A DNA stretch of 64,000 nucleotides from Desmodesmus armatus (GCA_007449985.2 VIIQ02000048.1:124001-188000); one strand, 5' to 3'; shown: positions 33,601-48,600, counted from the stretch's first letter. The notes: generated from the sequence alone by a model not told the origin. Made by a program: numbers and translations.

Positions 33601-36600
33601 CTGTCGGCGGAGAGGCCCAACTCCACACCCTTCTGGCGGGCATACTTGCCCTGCAGACAGCAATGCAAACGGCTTCATTTCATAGACAATCCCCATACGG
33701 TCAGCTCCAGCAAGTGCATGCTGGGCATTCAACCTGACAGGCCCAGGAACGTATGTGAGCGTCACTGACGTGGTACTTTGTACAGGGTTGCAAGGTGCAA
33801 GCAGCCTTCTCGTATCGCACAGCTGCATTGTTGACGCATGTCACCCACGCCACAAAAAAAAGGTGAGCCGACACTGCCGTCGCGCAGTCAGTCCTGCCAG
33901 GAGTGGGTACCTGAGCGAATGCGTTGTTCCAAATTTCGTTGGAATGCTCCACATGGATCTTCACGTCACCCCTCAGGTTGTCTAGCAGGTAACTGGCAAG
34001 GCTGCGCACGTAGGCATCGTCTGCAGCACCACACAGCAAAACACCGGCACTTGCAGCTGCAAGCCTTGCATGTGCTGTCTGACAGCGCTGCAATAAAAGA
34101 ATGGTTCTTTGTGGCGGTGAAATGTTGGCAGTCTCGCTGAGCAAGCGCAGGCTGCCTAGCCGTCATGGCATATGCTTGCTCACCTGCCCGGTGGTGGACA
34201 TTGATCCAAGCATCTGCCCCAAGTCTGTTGCACAAGTCCACAATGTGGTCAAGGGCGACACCTGCAACACAGGTCAGATGCCAGCAGACGAGGTGGACAA
34301 GGGTGAACAGACTCACGGCACCATTGTCTGTACTTTGTAAGTTGAACAAATGCAGCAAGCTGCCACGCGCACTAAACCCTAAACCTTAAGCCCCCTTGAG
34401 CTGCAGCACTGCTGTCTGGCAGTGCCGTACACCATATATAGCATAGTCCAATTGGGCCTGGTGCAGTGCAGCCTTGGCCACAGAATGCGGTATGCCAGCT
34501 GTGTGTTTACGTCGTTTTCAGAAGTTGCAGTAGCGCTGCTTAACTGTATCCTCAGGAACCAGGCTGGTTCCTTCTGTACCCTCCTGTATGATGTTCGTCA
34601 GACTGTCCTCCCTCGTTACGTTACGATACAAAAGGGGTGTATCGGATTCTTTCTTTCTTTCTCTCTTCTGCACACGAGCACCCACCTCCCTTGCCGTGTG
34701 CCTGTCCCGCATGGAAGGGCCTTGTGCGCTGATCCCAGCCCAGGTGGTTGTCGTTATTGGTGTCCATCCAAGCCATGAACCGCAACACCTGAAACCCAGG
34801 CAGCAGAAGACAAACAGCTCAGCAGCAGCCATGCTTTTTTGTTCCCGGCACTGGGCACCTCCTGGGATAGGGGTGCTAGGCGTATCTCATTGGGGTAAGG
34901 CTTTGCCTCGGCCCCCCGGCAGTTGGGTTCGCCTGATTGCTGTGTGTGTGGCCAGCCGGGGCGAGTCCCCCCCCCCCCCCCCCGTGGTAACGCCCCCCCC
35001 CCCCCCCAAAATAAGCTCAGCAGCTGCCATAGAAGACTGCCCCTAGTTGAGAACAACCTGTCCTTGAATCCTTCTGCACCTACCTTGAACCTCTCCAGGG
35101 CTTTGAGGAACCAGGGGTGGAACACCTGGCGCTCATGCACGTGCTCAAACTCCACAGGAACCACCCTGATGTTCCTTATGGGGTTGGCAGGGTTGGTGGC
35201 TGTCAGCTTGATCCATATGCCGTTGTCACCACCTGCAGACATCACAAGACAAGGGCTGACGAAACAAGAAGGTACTGGACAGCACAAGCCTCCCCTGCAC
35301 TTGGTGGCAGCCTCAGTTGACATGCAGTACGTTTGTGAAGACTGTGACTGTTACTGGTGCATGGTTCAGACCGAGCCTGAACACCCCATAGGGAGCCAGC
35401 GAGGCTCATGGGGCCTCACCACCATACTGCCTTTTCTGATCAAGTTGATGAGGAGCTACTTCAGCAGCTGCAAAGAGAAAAATAACTCCAGTTGTAGATC
35501 TGATGTACAACAGTTCTGTCATGATATTGGGGGGCTAGTACTATATGGGGTTTAGCCCATATCATATCCTTGGCTTAGCTTGGCAAGGATTCACCAGCAC
35601 CAGCATATATGTGTTGAGGCACCTCAACAACAACACGACATGGCTGCAGTGTGTGTCTATGGCATAATGCTCTGGCAAGCCATAGCCAACACCACTCACA
35701 GTATGCAGCCCCGGTGGCATGACATGCCATGTTGGCAGTAGGCGTGTAATCAAACTCCACTCGCCCCTTTGCAATGCTTGACACCTGCCAGCAACAGTAG
35801 GGACAACAGCAGCATCAGCAACAGTATCAGCAGCAGTTCATATGGCAGGACCGCCATATACGGTATCATGTCACATCCCTATTGATGTGATATCAAGCAC
35901 TAGTGTGCAGCTTGCTGCTGTTCGCACCAAACAGTTACACTGCGGCCGCAAGCCTGGGCTTCGTCCAAGACAGGCTGTATGCCTGCAGCCAGCCAGGCTG
36001 GCTTCTGCTGCAGTGTGCTGGTGGGGCTGGCCAGCTTTGTGAACTGGCTAATGCTGACTTCAACAAACAGCCGTCTTGAGTGTTGTAAAGGACTGGTAGG
36101 ACTGGTAACATGTGAATTGACGCGTTTCGACCTTCTCCATCGCACCTTGGCATCGAACCCAAAGTCCAACGACCCTTCACCGTCAAACAGCGCCACGTAG
36201 CGGCCAGGCATCGCCTTCAGCTGCACGTTGCGCACAGCCAGCTTGTGGGCAATTTTCCCGGGCGGCAAGACAGCTGGATAGCCATCCGCACGAAGCTCAA
36301 GTGGGTCCTGTGTGTCCCAAGTCTTCCAAGTTGGGTCGATGGTGCTGCATCGCATGCACCACAGTATGTTTGCAAACAGTACAGTACAGTAATTGGGGAC
36401 AGGGTCTCAACGCACGGCACTAGCCAGCGAGCCAAGGGCTCATGAGGGTGCAGAGAGGGCCTACCAACATACCCCAGTTTCCCAGGTCGGGTGTGAGGGC
36501 GATTGAGATCACCACCAAGCCAGCCGCCAGCACAACCAAATGTCAGTATGCCGGTGTATATTTGCAAGTGTGCACTTTGATGCACGCCACAGTGTGCGGC

Positions 36601-39600
36601 ATGCCGCTCCTCTCTGGTTCCTGCAGGGTCACCCTTCAAGCTTTCAAAGCTTGCATCACACCCGTGCTAGGCGGTATTACCAAGAGGTTCAACCTTGTGG
36701 CACAAGTCGCTGCAACAACCAGCACGAACTCTTGGCGTCAAGTCTGGAGCCAAGTGGACCGCTTCCTTCCAACCGAAGAGTCCGACCACTAGCCCTAAAC
36801 CCTAAATCCCAAACCCTAGTGCATGTTGCTAGGCTAGCCAGGGAGACTCGCTCAGTGTGACAGTCACTCACGTGTCTGGGGCATTCTGTGTCATCCATGC
36901 AGATGCCTGCTTCATGATGTCAAGGAACACCCACTGGGAGCTCCAGTAAGCCAGGCCCCCCACTTCGATTCCCATGGGGGACTTGTAATTGGGTGCAGCA
37001 GCTGGCTCCAGGGTGTCGCACGCAACACCAGTGTAACCTGCGCAGCGTAAAACAGCAGCGCAAATTGATTGGCAGCGCACCTAAGAGCAACATACATACA
37101 CATGCTCTGCATGCATGAACCCAGTGGGCGCAAATGCACACCTGCACTTTGGATACTCTGAACCATGAAACAGAGGTGACTCAGTCAGTTCCCGCATTGT
37201 CAAAGTTGAAGATGTTACAGCCAATCTTGACCTGGCCAGCTTCTCAGTGTTGGATAAACCCTGGGTGTACAGCCTGACCCTAGGGTTGAAGGTTTAGCCT
37301 AAACCTAAAACCCTGACCCCCACCCCTAAACTATGAACGAGCGGAGCTTTGCAGCTGCTGTGATTGAGCCAATTTGATTCTGCTGCAGCACTGAGATGCA
37401 TGTATCACACCCACTTAGTTCAGAGGCTGCCGCCTGGGGCAGCTGCCCTTGCGTGCTAAGAAGCGTGCGGAAGGAGCTACACTAAGTTGCACAGCACACG
37501 CCTACCTGCCCAGCACTCGCAGCGCCCGTTGTAGCATGTGCCCTGTTTGCAGGCTGGCGCACACCCACACTCCCCAGGCGCGATGCAGCCTGCACCCCCG
37601 GCGCATCCGCTGCAAGCTGGCTCGCAGCCATTCGCGCCCAACTTGTACCCCACATCGCATATGCACTTGTTGTCGTTGCCGCACATGCCGCGCCCGTTGC
37701 AGCCGCAGTCAATATCACATGCATCCCCCTTGAAGCCAGGATAGCAGGCACACACGTTGAGATCCAGGCATGCCCCATTGTAGTTGCAGTTGTTGGGGCA
37801 GGAGAAGAGTGAGCATGCGACACCAGAGAAACCCTGGTTGCAGGTGCATCCGTAGGTCTGGGTGGTGCCTTGCAAAGTTGTCTTTGCGCAGGTCCCCTGC
37901 ATACCGCAACCACAGGAGCACACGGCACAGGGTCGAGGCCTCGTTAGGCTTGCGGGGTTTGTTCAAGTTCACTTTTCAGGTATGTTGAACAGCTGTCAGA
38001 TGGCTCAGCCGGGCTGATGACTCAGGGTCTGTATGTCAAAGTATATGTACGACAGCATGCGCACGCCTGAAATTGAGTGGGCACAGACCGTGAATGGCAG
38101 TTGGTGCCTCTCAGCAGCGCTGTGAGCAGCAAACAGTACTGTCAACCACCTGCAGGTTGTCGCAAACAGCACTCGATGTGTATCCATGCGCCATACATCC
38201 CACCCATGGGCCAACAGGGGCACACGCAAGCTGCAGCTGCTTGCAACGCCAGGAAGCAATTCACCCCCGTTTCACCTGGCCAAACGTGCACAGGTAGCCA
38301 CAGTTGTAGACCTCCGTAGGGTTGCTGACATTGCAGGTCGGTCCACTGTAGCCTGTGTTGCAAGAGCAAGCGCCATCCAGGCACACTCCGCTATCAGAGC
38401 ACCCCTCATCGTCAACACAACTGGCCCCAGAGCCAGGGCTTGTGGTGTTGCCGCTGCCGGCATCAGTGCCGGTGCTGGGGTCGTCTCCTGCAGGGCATGT
38501 GCTGGCATTGGCGGCTATGAAGTCTTGTATGGCTTGCCACTTGGGTGAAGTCTTCACGTCCTGCAGCAGAACGTACATGGCAGCAGAGGTGCTGGCGTTG
38601 TTGCAAGGGTACTGCCCAGTACAGGGTGCTACTGTGACTGCCTGGCAAATTACACCACAAACTGAGCGTACCACTGTGCACGTGCCTCACACCCTTCCCC
38701 ACCACAGCTGAACACTGCAAAAATGCAAGCACCCGCCAAGTGACCGCTGAAAGGACCGTGCCAATGGTTGAACGGCTATGTGTAAGTTTGGGGTTATGAC
38801 CAACCTACCCCCCCCCCCACACAAACCTGACACACCTAGGCCACCCCCCCTTTCCCCACTGTAGGCCACCCACCCACCTGGTCATAAATTAATAAATAAA
38901 TTAGCCACGCAATAAAGTCAGTGTTACCTTGGGGTTTAGGCCAAACCCTAATCCAAAGTAATTTTAAAAGTGAAGACAGGCAAGTAAAGACAGGCAATCT
39001 GAATAAAGACAGGCAATCTGAATTACCAAACCCACCTGGTCATTCCACTCCAGCAGGCCCCATGAGCCCGAAGCTCCATATCGGCCCATGTGCTGGAAGT
39101 GGGTGATCAGCTGCACACCAGATCCAACCAGCCGGCCCAAGTACGTGGTGAGGGCCCCGTACATGGCAGGGCTGCGGTGAGCCTGCATGTCAAACAACAC
39201 AAAGTCGTTGTTAAAGTGGTGCATGCGTTGAATGAAAATCAGTGAATATCAGAACGGGTGCACAGGGGAAGATGGTACACAGCAAGTAAGGCGAGCCTAC
39301 TGGGAGCCTTACACTAGTACTGTAGTGCAGCCACAACAGGCCCGGCCCGCCCTTGAGCCCTTGAGATTTGTGCAGTTATGCTGCCCTATTCCCCCTCCCC
39401 CCTGCCACAGTTGCCATTCGGTCATTCACATTGAGCCGCAACAGCACCGGATGTTGCAACTGCAGTGAGGGAGTTTATGTGTGACCCCCTCACCCCTGCC
39501 AACAAACCTGAGTGCTCACCTGCACGGGGAACTCTCCTGATGATGCAACAATGGCAGGGCCCGCCTCATAAGTCAGCAAAGGCTTGCCATACTTGGCTGC

Positions 39601-42600
39601 AATCTGTGCGTGCGGGATGACATTCTTGGGCATGTCGGCCTCGATCTGCAACACCAGGACAGCAGCAAGCACAGGCGGCAGAAACGCAGCCTTAGTGAAC
39701 ACCAAGCAAACACTTGAATTAGCGAAAACTGCAAATTGGCACTGCCAAGTAACACACAGCAACATGCGGCGAAGATTTACCCTCAGTAAGGCTGATGTGT
39801 CACATGTAGCAACTGGCTAGGAGCGGTTCCCAGACCAGTTGCTCACGAGGCGCGGCTGCAAATTGCTCCATGCAGACATGTTCTGGCTTGGCACAAACAT
39901 GCCGGCTGTGATGCTGTTTGTCTGGCAAGCAGGGATACCACGGTGTCACACGGGTGTCAGCAGCAGAAGATGCTGCTGCTGTGCTAGCAGACTGCAGATC
40001 AGTTTCCACACGACGGGACAACCCACTTGGGAGATCAAGGTGGAGCTCATGTACGTCGCGAGGTCGGTGTCTCGTTTCGGATCGTATCTTCCAAAGTATG
40101 GCCCAACGGCAAGGGCATCAATGTGCTGTGTGGCATTCCTGCATGTCAAAACTCTCTCGCTCGTGACTGGCCACACAGCCTGGCCTTGAGCCACAATCAC
40201 CACGCGATCAGCGTTGGCGCCAAACACCTCCTGCATGGCGTCAACGTTCAAACCTCACATTAAGACAGCTGGCATCGATTCTAATTGATCATACGAGTGG
40301 CGCCGTGAGGCGCCTGCAGGCTTGGCAGCCCTCTGAAATGCAGTGCTGGATACACCTGAGCTTTCTGTCAGGATGGGACAGCCATGCCTGTACAAGTTCA
40401 ATCGGCACCAGTTGCCCTTGCGTGTGGTCATTTACCTTCCAGATGATGGACATGGTCTTTGTGCGTTCGCTGTAGTAGCATAGCCGCGCCTCAGTCGCGT
40501 CGTTCATGTCCTTGGAGGTGGGTCCCTGCTTCATCCCAAGACGGATGCCCTCACGTTCAGCAAACTTGCCACCTGCAGGACAGCACACCCATGTAACTGA
40601 CGTCATGTTGACTGTTGTGGGGTTGGCAGCCAACATAGCACAATGCTGCCAAGCCGGGCTGATCTTGAGCAATGCTTGGCGCAATCATCATGGGGTGGTG
40701 TTTGCAGCAGCGCAGAGTCTCAGAACCAGGCAAGAACTCCTTCAAGAACACACCAGCGATCATCACGCGATGTACACTGTACAATGGTGTTTGATAGCGG
40801 GCCCACCTGCAAAGCCAGTGTGCCAAACTTCGTTGGACCATTCAACATACACCTTGACGTCAGGACGAAGGTTGTCACGAACATAGGTGGCAAAGCTCCG
40901 GTGGTATTCATCATCAGCCAGATGGGGCATGCTGAACCTGCACACAATGACGTGCAGTGGATGGCATTGAGAGACTCAGCACATTCAATGTCAAGTTGAC
41001 ATGCGGCATGCATGCACCTGCACGATGTGTGTCCTAGCAGTGCCGACACCTCAGAATACACCAGCGTGGATTGAGGCGTCTACAATGGCAAGCACTGCAT
41101 GAGGACCGCACCTTCAATTGATTGGTTGTGGTTCGAGGCTCTGATGTTGTAATTCGAATTGGGTGCTTGGCTGACATTGCTTGTCTTTGCTGCCGCTACC
41201 ACTGTCACCAGGTGTGACCCCTGCCGCAGGCATGCATGGCCCATATGGCCATACACAACACTGCATGATAAGTGCCCTGTGGGAAGCATCATCATGCTGC
41301 GAGCATGCCGCATAGCTGAACTAGAGTCATGGCTGCACTGCATTGTTGCTTTCTGTTTTGCGTGCAGCTGAGACGCCCGGAGTCAAGCAGCTTGCTGCAC
41401 CAAGAAACATTCTGCGCGAACAGCTGCAGCAATGTGTCACACTGCCAGACTTACCAGGGAGCTGCACCGACCATGTTGGCCAGCTGCACCATGTGCTCCA
41501 CTGCCACCCCGCCCTTGTTGTTGAACCCTGCATAAGACCTGCACAACAGCAGTAAGGCCATACTAGTCAAGGTTGGCCACGCTGTGACACAGTCAGAACT
41601 AAAAGACGCAAACTCAGGGTAGCAACCACTCACGCAGCCACACCGTCAGAACATACATGCTGTGTGTGTAGAGCTTTGAAACTGCTCTCGCAGGCAGGCA
41701 GCAGCTGAAACAAAGGGCCGGTCATTTCTCCATTACCAACGAAACAAATAGATTTGCAGATGCATGGGGGCTCACTCCTAGGCCTTACTAAGTGATAGTA
41801 TCACTACAGCAGCAAGGCAATGCAAGTGCTCAAAGCATCGTTTTCATAAAGTCTCAAGTTTACTCCGACCAGGGCTGTACTCATTGCGGCTTCCTCTCAA
41901 GAGGAACCCACATATGTATGGCCCATGCTCGGAGCAGAGCTGGTACCCAGGTGGTAGTGCCGGCTGCGACACATGTGCACAGGTTTAGGGTTTAGGCAGC
42001 CCCAAACCCGCAGCGCCTCACCTGGCGGTTGGCTTTGGCCTCTCATCCCAAGTGTTAGGCAGCTGCTCAACATTGGCCTCTTGCCAGGCCATGAACCGCA
42101 GCACACCAAAGTCCAAGAGCGTCCTCACAAATCTGGGATGGAAAGGGTTGGCAGCTGCACGTTTGGCATCAAAGCCTGGCATCAACACCTGCACAGTCCA
42201 ACAGCAACAATTTCAGCGTAAGGGAACGCCTGCCACATCATCTGCTGGCTTTCTCCAGCCTACACAGTCACCTACACACAAGGGAGATGCATATTGGGAT
42301 CCCCAAACCCTGAGGTCCCATGAAATCATGCAAGCTTACCCTGATGTTGCGGACCGGGTTGGCGGGGTTGGTCCTTTCGACGGTGCAGTACAGACCGTTG
42401 TTGCCATTCGTCGAAGGCTTCAGATCAATCTCAGCCCGGCCTGCATCCAGCTGCCTCATCACAACCACGTCCATCGTACTGCAGGCACCACAAACAACGT
42501 CTTCAGCACATTGCTGAACGCGTATCTTATGCTCAGGATGATAGTTCCGCGGCACCACAGCCTCCCTGCCATTCCCCATGTACATCAGCATGCAGCTGCA

Positions 42601-45600
42601 GGCAGCCTGCAGAAAGTCAGCAGCTGGACCAGTGTGGGCACTACACTTGTGACGAAGGTGATATCATATCTGTTGTGACAGCATCACGCGACCAGAGCAT
42701 GTCTAGGCATGAGGCCTTTGCACCCACCAATCAATGATGCCCTCGCCGTCGTACAGCATCGTATACGTTCCAGCTGGGATGTGTCCCTGCAGGTCGCGAA
42801 TCATCATAGTACCCGCCTTCTGGTTGGACTCTAATCGAGCAACCCTGCAGACGACAACGGGTGGTGTGCGGCACACTTGCAAGACTCCTGAGCAGGTCAC
42901 ATGTGCATAAGGCAGGCTAGGCTGCGCCGTCGTGTGTGGATGTGCATCTTACAGCAATGAGGCGGGACGCCACAGCCGGCTGACAAAACGTCTTTCTGTT
43001 TCCATGACCAGTTTGTGGCGGCTCCGGCCCCTCATGCCAACAACAACGCGAGTGTCCCGGGCATGATTGCAATCTGACAGGGCATACTGCGTGCTGATGT
43101 CAAATCAGATGCTGCCTTAACCCCTAAACCTTAAACCTCAATGCTCACCACCCGTCGCTTGTGAGAGCCACGCCTGAGAAGTTGCCCCATCCCCCGCCAT
43201 CATCCATGGTCTGCAACAACGCACACACAAAGCAGGGTGCGTCAAGAGATGAGGCCGGCTGCTTTGGCAATATCAAACCATGCCATCCTATTGCACTCCG
43301 CCTCAGCTGTTTGCAAGGTACCTTGAGGACCGGTCCTGATGCTCCTACACTCCTATGTTGGCCGAGCAGATGCTGCTAGCAGCAGCTGCTCAACACATAC
43401 TTTGTTGCACGACAAGTTGAACGCTTTTCGCGGCACGCTCATGCGCCCTTGGCTCGCTGGGTAGTGCTGAGGTTTTGGGGCTCCCACAATTACTGTACTG
43501 TTACTGTTTGTTGCGCTGACCTCACCAGCTGATGACTGTTGGTCACTGCCGTAATCACCTGGGCTGTGGCTGCTGTTGTGTGGTCACAGCCAGTGGCTGT
43601 GTACCCACTCGCACAAGTAGGAAGACGACAACAGCCATACAGCACGACATCGACCAAGCCGCAGGGAACCAACTCCAATGCCCCAAGGGCCACAGTCACC
43701 AGCTTTCCTTCCCTTCACCAGCCCCACTCTGCTTTGTACGTAAGGCTAGGAAGGGAAGGGAAGCTTCCCTTCACCAGCTCCACTCTGAGAAGGTTGAGTC
43801 TAATCCCTAGGAACCCTAAGCTCGCACCCTGAACCCTAAACCTCCTAAACCCTACACACTAGTGCCGCAGAGCCCCGTCACCTGGCTCAAGAAGCCGCGT
43901 GCCGACCGCATGATATCCACAAAGGTCCAGCTGCTGCTCCAGTCCCTCACACCTTCCAGGTTGACTCCCACCAGCTGGTTGCACTGGTTGGCACGCGTGG
44001 TCTTGGTGCTGCAGTCGCCGCCGGTGTAGCCAGCCCAGCAGCTGCATTGATCCTGCGCAAGGCATCAAAGACCATGGCAGTGCAGTGATGGTTGGTTTTG
44101 TCCCTCAAGCTCTTTCGCATGTCACTGTGTGGCATGTAGCTACTCTTTGGTCCACTGAGTGGACTGCAGGCCACAAAGCAGGTGTGGAGAGGCCCCCGCC
44201 ACATATCCATCGCATCCCCCCACGCCTGCGCGTACAGGCATAGTATGCCCCGCAATACAACAGTGAAGGTTGCGTCCTTGTGTGGTGGCGCTTCTTACAT
44301 CACTGCACAACAGGCAGTTCCAGCCTGACAACCAAACAATGCCAAGGTGCCGTCCACACTGCTCTGTGTGCTGAGCACATTTACCTTGACGCATGTCCCA
44401 TACTTGCATGATGGCTCGCATGTGGATGTCTCCAGCGCGCTCCACTCCTTGGCTAAAGGCAGGGAGCCATTTTCACCGGCCTGAAGTGCACAGTGAACAT
44501 CACACGTGAAGTCACTCGAACTGCCCAGCCCTGCTCACTGAATGAATCACTGAGGGACAGGTGGCTCATGCGTGACATAGAACGCAGGTAGAGCCATCAT
44601 GGCAACAGATGGCTGGGTGATCTAGAACGAAGCCAGGGAAATCACTTCAAAGAATGGACCAACTGTCGACAGTCCAAGGGCTGGAGTTTCATGCCAGCAG
44701 TTTCAAGTCCCCACCTGGAAAGCACGCACGGCCTGGTAGATGGGATTGGCCTCGGGGGTCACTGTGCGGCTGATGCCCTTGCCAGCTTGACACTCTAGAG
44801 GTGGCATCACAGCAGCTGCGAAGAACGAACAAGAAAGTGGCGGGTGGGGGCGTATGGGGAATGGTGAGGGAGTCACCTCAGGTGTGGTCATGTGACTTTT
44901 GTCAAGTTCTCAGACACCCTCTGTCACAGCAGCAGACAAATGCAATGTGTTGATTTGTGTTCAACACTGTGTTCATCACCCGGGGCAGCATGGTCCCTGT
45001 TGGGTGCAGCCTGCAGCCTGCACTGGCTACTGAGTAGGTGCGGCCAGCGCGCAGTTCCCTGAGCAGCCTGCATCAAACAGTTGTGTCCTGCTCATGAGCG
45101 CCAAATTGAGTGTGCTACTCACTACGTAAGCCGCAAGTGCAGCAGAGTGTGATGCAACCACAACACAATGACTGATGACTGCATGCAAGCTGCCAGCTGC
45201 TGTGCCCACACTGCATGCAGGTTGTCACCACTGCACCCTGATGAGAGTAGTTCGCTATAGCACCGCGCAGCTTCAATCGCTGACTCCACCCCTGTGTCAC
45301 GTTGCTGACTCCCCCCCCCCCCGTCCCCCGAAAGCCTTGCCACTTACTTCCTGAGCCGCAGGTGCAGCAGAGTGCTTCAGGGAGGTTGACCACCATGACG
45401 TCACCACCCATAGCGTTCCACCGCGCCAGGTGGTCCATCATGTGCTCCTTGGTGGCGCCATCACGCAGCTTCAACTGCAGGAAGCAACAAAATGTGATTA
45501 TTTATTTTCTAATTATTACTGCAGGAGAACAGCATGCAGCATTGCAGGCCGTACAGTGCAACCGAGCATGGGGGGGGGGTGTCACACTGCTGTGACCCTG

Positions 45601-48600
45601 TGGGCACTGTGCAGCCTTGGGCTCCCTTGCAGTCGTGTTGACAGTGTGTACGACAGTCCCTTGACAAACATCAATGCACACATAGTACCTTGTCTGTGTG
45701 TCTGCTACCAGCCATTTCAACCCTTTGGAGTTGATGTCAGGGTGCTGATTAGAGAGGGAACGGGAGGCTAGGGGACGGGGAACAGGACGAATGAAAGCAA
45801 CAAGTTGATGTTTCCAAGGCCCGGTCACACCTGCATCAGCGACTCATCGAGGTCCCACTCAAGCTGTGCCTGCGCCTTGAGCGCTGGTGCAGCAGCATCG
45901 CGCACAGCGGCTGAGGCGTACGTCACGCTCTTTGGAACTGCTGGGTCAAAAAGGCTGCGTGAACAGGGCCAGTTGGAGCAACGCATGATGTTCTGGTAGT
46001 TGTCACGGGCAGACCACCAAGGGGCCTGCAGCCTTGCATCTGGCCCACCTTGCAATTTGAAACGGAGGCAGCACATGTTACAAAACACAGCAGACAACAG
46101 CCTGAGTGTGTGTGGGATATTTCAGAGCACCATGAAGCATTGAAGGGCCATGGCAAACAGTCAGCAACCAATCTGCTTGGTAAAGCTCGTGACTAGCGGA
46201 TCGGCCCATGTCTGCCCCAGTACTCTCAACCCTTGGAGTGCTGGCAACCAGACAGGAGCGGTACTGGCCCCACCACTGACAGAGCCCCTTGACATGAAGT
46301 GGCTGCTGGCAAATGCCCGGGGTCGAGACTTTTGTTTCAGACCTGTACAGTGTGTTGTGCCACAGCAGTGTGCTGTACTTTACCATACTGCACCGTTCCG
46401 CACTGTGCCGTGTCGCACTGCACCGTCTTGTGTGCAGACCCACCTGTCACTCCCAGCAGCCGTTTGCCCGTCGCTTTCAGGCGCTGGTGCCAGTGGTTGT
46501 GCACCAAGTCGGCATGAATGACAGAGCTGCGCACAACAGACCTCAGTCGATCCATCGTCATGTTGGCAACACCATTGCTGGCGTCATGGGTGAACCTCCA
46601 ATCATTGAATTTGTAGTAGCACGGACGACCCGTGTTCCAGGCGCGGGGACCGTAGACGCCTGCGCAACCACACACACCCCGAGCGTCACCTCGCCACCCA
46701 GCTAGTCCCTGGAAGCGGCTGCCATTCATCACCAGCTGTACACATGCTGCATCTGCTTTGGGATCACACACCGCAAGAACCTGCCGGCACTGCCGAGGAG
46801 GTGACCACCTGATTAGTAATCCAGCTGACTCAATCTTTCGCCAAGGAGCGTCGCTGTACAGGGTTACCACCTCGGACATGAAGCCGCTACACAACAACCA
46901 TAAGCAGGGTCAAGCTGCCAGCACTAAGTGCTGTTTACTGAAGGCTTACACCTGCGGCAATGACACCCTCACCGCTAGTTGCAATGGCGTCCACTTGAGC
47001 TGCAGCAGCTCCAAAGGTTGTGGCAAAGTATGGAATCCATTTCGGCTCTTCATATGTTGCCACTACGATGATTCGAGAAGCACTCGCGGCGTTGGCGGTG
47101 AACGCTGTACGCCAGATCCTGGCCAAACGCAGTGTGTGTGTCGCCTGCAACAAGCATCAGCAGAGTCATTGCCTTTTGCCAAGGATGCCAACAGCACAAG
47201 AAGCTGATAGAGTCATTTCCCCATGGGGCTGGCCAGCACAAAGCCACTGCCTGCCGCATCTGGCAGCTGCTTCAGCGGCAGCCTGCCAATCAAAGTCACT
47301 GCAACACCCCAGGGAATTCCCTGTTCGAACAGCTACCATACTAGCTACGGTTGTGTAGCTGGTATCCATCGGATCTGCTGCTGCCAGCAGCACGATGCTG
47401 ACGTGCGCCAGGTACTCACAACACTCTCCCGGCGTCCTACACCTGGTACAACAGAGCAAGTGACTGTACCAGCTGCCTTGCCAACCAAAGCATTGTCTGC
47501 AATAATGCTACCTACCAGAACAGTTGATTCCCATCCCGGGCCTCCTTGTCCAAACTCAATGTACACACTGCGCCCAGGCGCCAGGTTGCGTGCAACATAC
47601 GTCGCCATGTTGTTGGCATATGCATCATTGTCATCTACTGCCACTGGCAGTGAAAACCAGGGATCGGCATCAACCTGTGTAGGCAGCGACACCACCAACA
47701 GCGTCAGTAGCGCTTTTGCAATAGCCACATCCTGCCGGCTGTCTATGCTGAGTGCTGCAGCAGCAAGGAATTTGTTTTACAATCATTTTATTTTTCTTAT
47801 TATTGATAATTGATAATATTTTACTTTATTTTATATCAAGAGTGTAGGCAAGCCCGTCCTGCTGGTGGGCGGCTCAGAGGTGGGCAAGAGTTCAATTGTC
47901 AAGGTACAGAGGCTGCAAGTCAGGGTGGCACACTTCCAGTGCCTGAGCTGCAGCCGCTTCAAGCGCGGCTCTTCTCTGTCAGCTCCCCATGTGGTTTCTA
48001 TGAGAGCGCTTCCTATGCCACTGGTGCTACTGCAGCTGCTGTTGCTAGGAGCACTGCTTTCCGTCATGACAGCTGTGCCACGTTACTGGTGTACCAGTTA
48101 CCAGTTGGCCCAGGTCGCATGCAGGTACTTCTTGCCAACACACTGTCCAAATGCATGTAGTGCAATGTGCCATCAGCTGCTATTGAGCAACCAAATAGAG
48201 GCTCTTGACACGCTCAGCTTGCCACACATATGCATACTGATGACTTCTGCCGTGCACTGCTGGCGTTGAGTGCACACACTGCTTTCAAGGGCCCTGCTAC
48301 ATACAGCAGCATCCAATACCATTATGAATAAATAATAATAATAAAATTCATCAAAAAATGAAATATGACTATGCCCACCTCATTACACAGGGCCACCATG
48401 TCCTCGATTGACACCCCATCCTTCATTTGATAGGTCTGGCTGCTGGGGGTAGCCCTTGCTGCCAAGGTCCGCTGCATTGCCTGGTTGTTCTGGTCGCCCC
48501 AGATCCTCTGCCACCAGACAAAGCGGAGCACCTGGAAGCCTGCATACACAAGGGCACATGGCATGTAGTCATCAGTGTCACAAAGGCACATGGCATGTAG

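Larger units (their letters stand above)
30690..37037 (-). other. Hydrolase-like module A (last copy) and C-terminus
   Basis: Exons keep phase throughout: 37037-36872, 36344-36146, 35784-35700, 35232-35084, 34788-34686, 34261-34184, 34020-33911, 33650-33568, 33274-33022, about 32858-32790, 32716-32526, 32174-32043, 31826-31613, 31467-31058, 30816-30690. Segments in order: MGIEVGGLAYWSSQW, LRADGYPAVLPPG, YVALFDGEGSLDF, NPANPIRNIR, VLRFMAWMDTNNDNH, WINVHHRAG, EHSNEIWNNAF (SNEIW at 33929-33943), LTTYEGGPSIL (YEGGP at 32585-32599) and YGSWGLIEYTG. A beta-rich C-terminal region (TWPVSHAPVNDVSVMLF) follows, possibly a fibronectin-III-like fold (inference). Confidence 0.78.
39036..44480 (-). other. 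EGF-like linker plus hydrolase-like module B
   Basis: Exons 44480-44385 (CEPSCKYGTCVK) and 44052-43882 (DQCSCWAGYTGGDC) make an EGF-like unit running into VGVNLEGVRDWSSSW, the start of module B. Then come 43210-43149, 42844-42728, 42478-42340, 42188-42022, 41538-41455, 40937-40807, 40572-40436, about 40240-40027, 39645-39520 and 39182-39036. Key segments are YTMLYDGEGIIDW, NPANPVRNIR, VLRFMAWQEANVEQ, EWSNEVWHTGF (40823-40837 encodes SNEVW) and LLTYEAGPAIV (YEAGP at 39556-39570). Both predicted catalytic Glu are present. A short exon near 41.05-41.1 kb and the start of the 40.2-kb exon are not settled. Confidence 0.7.
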
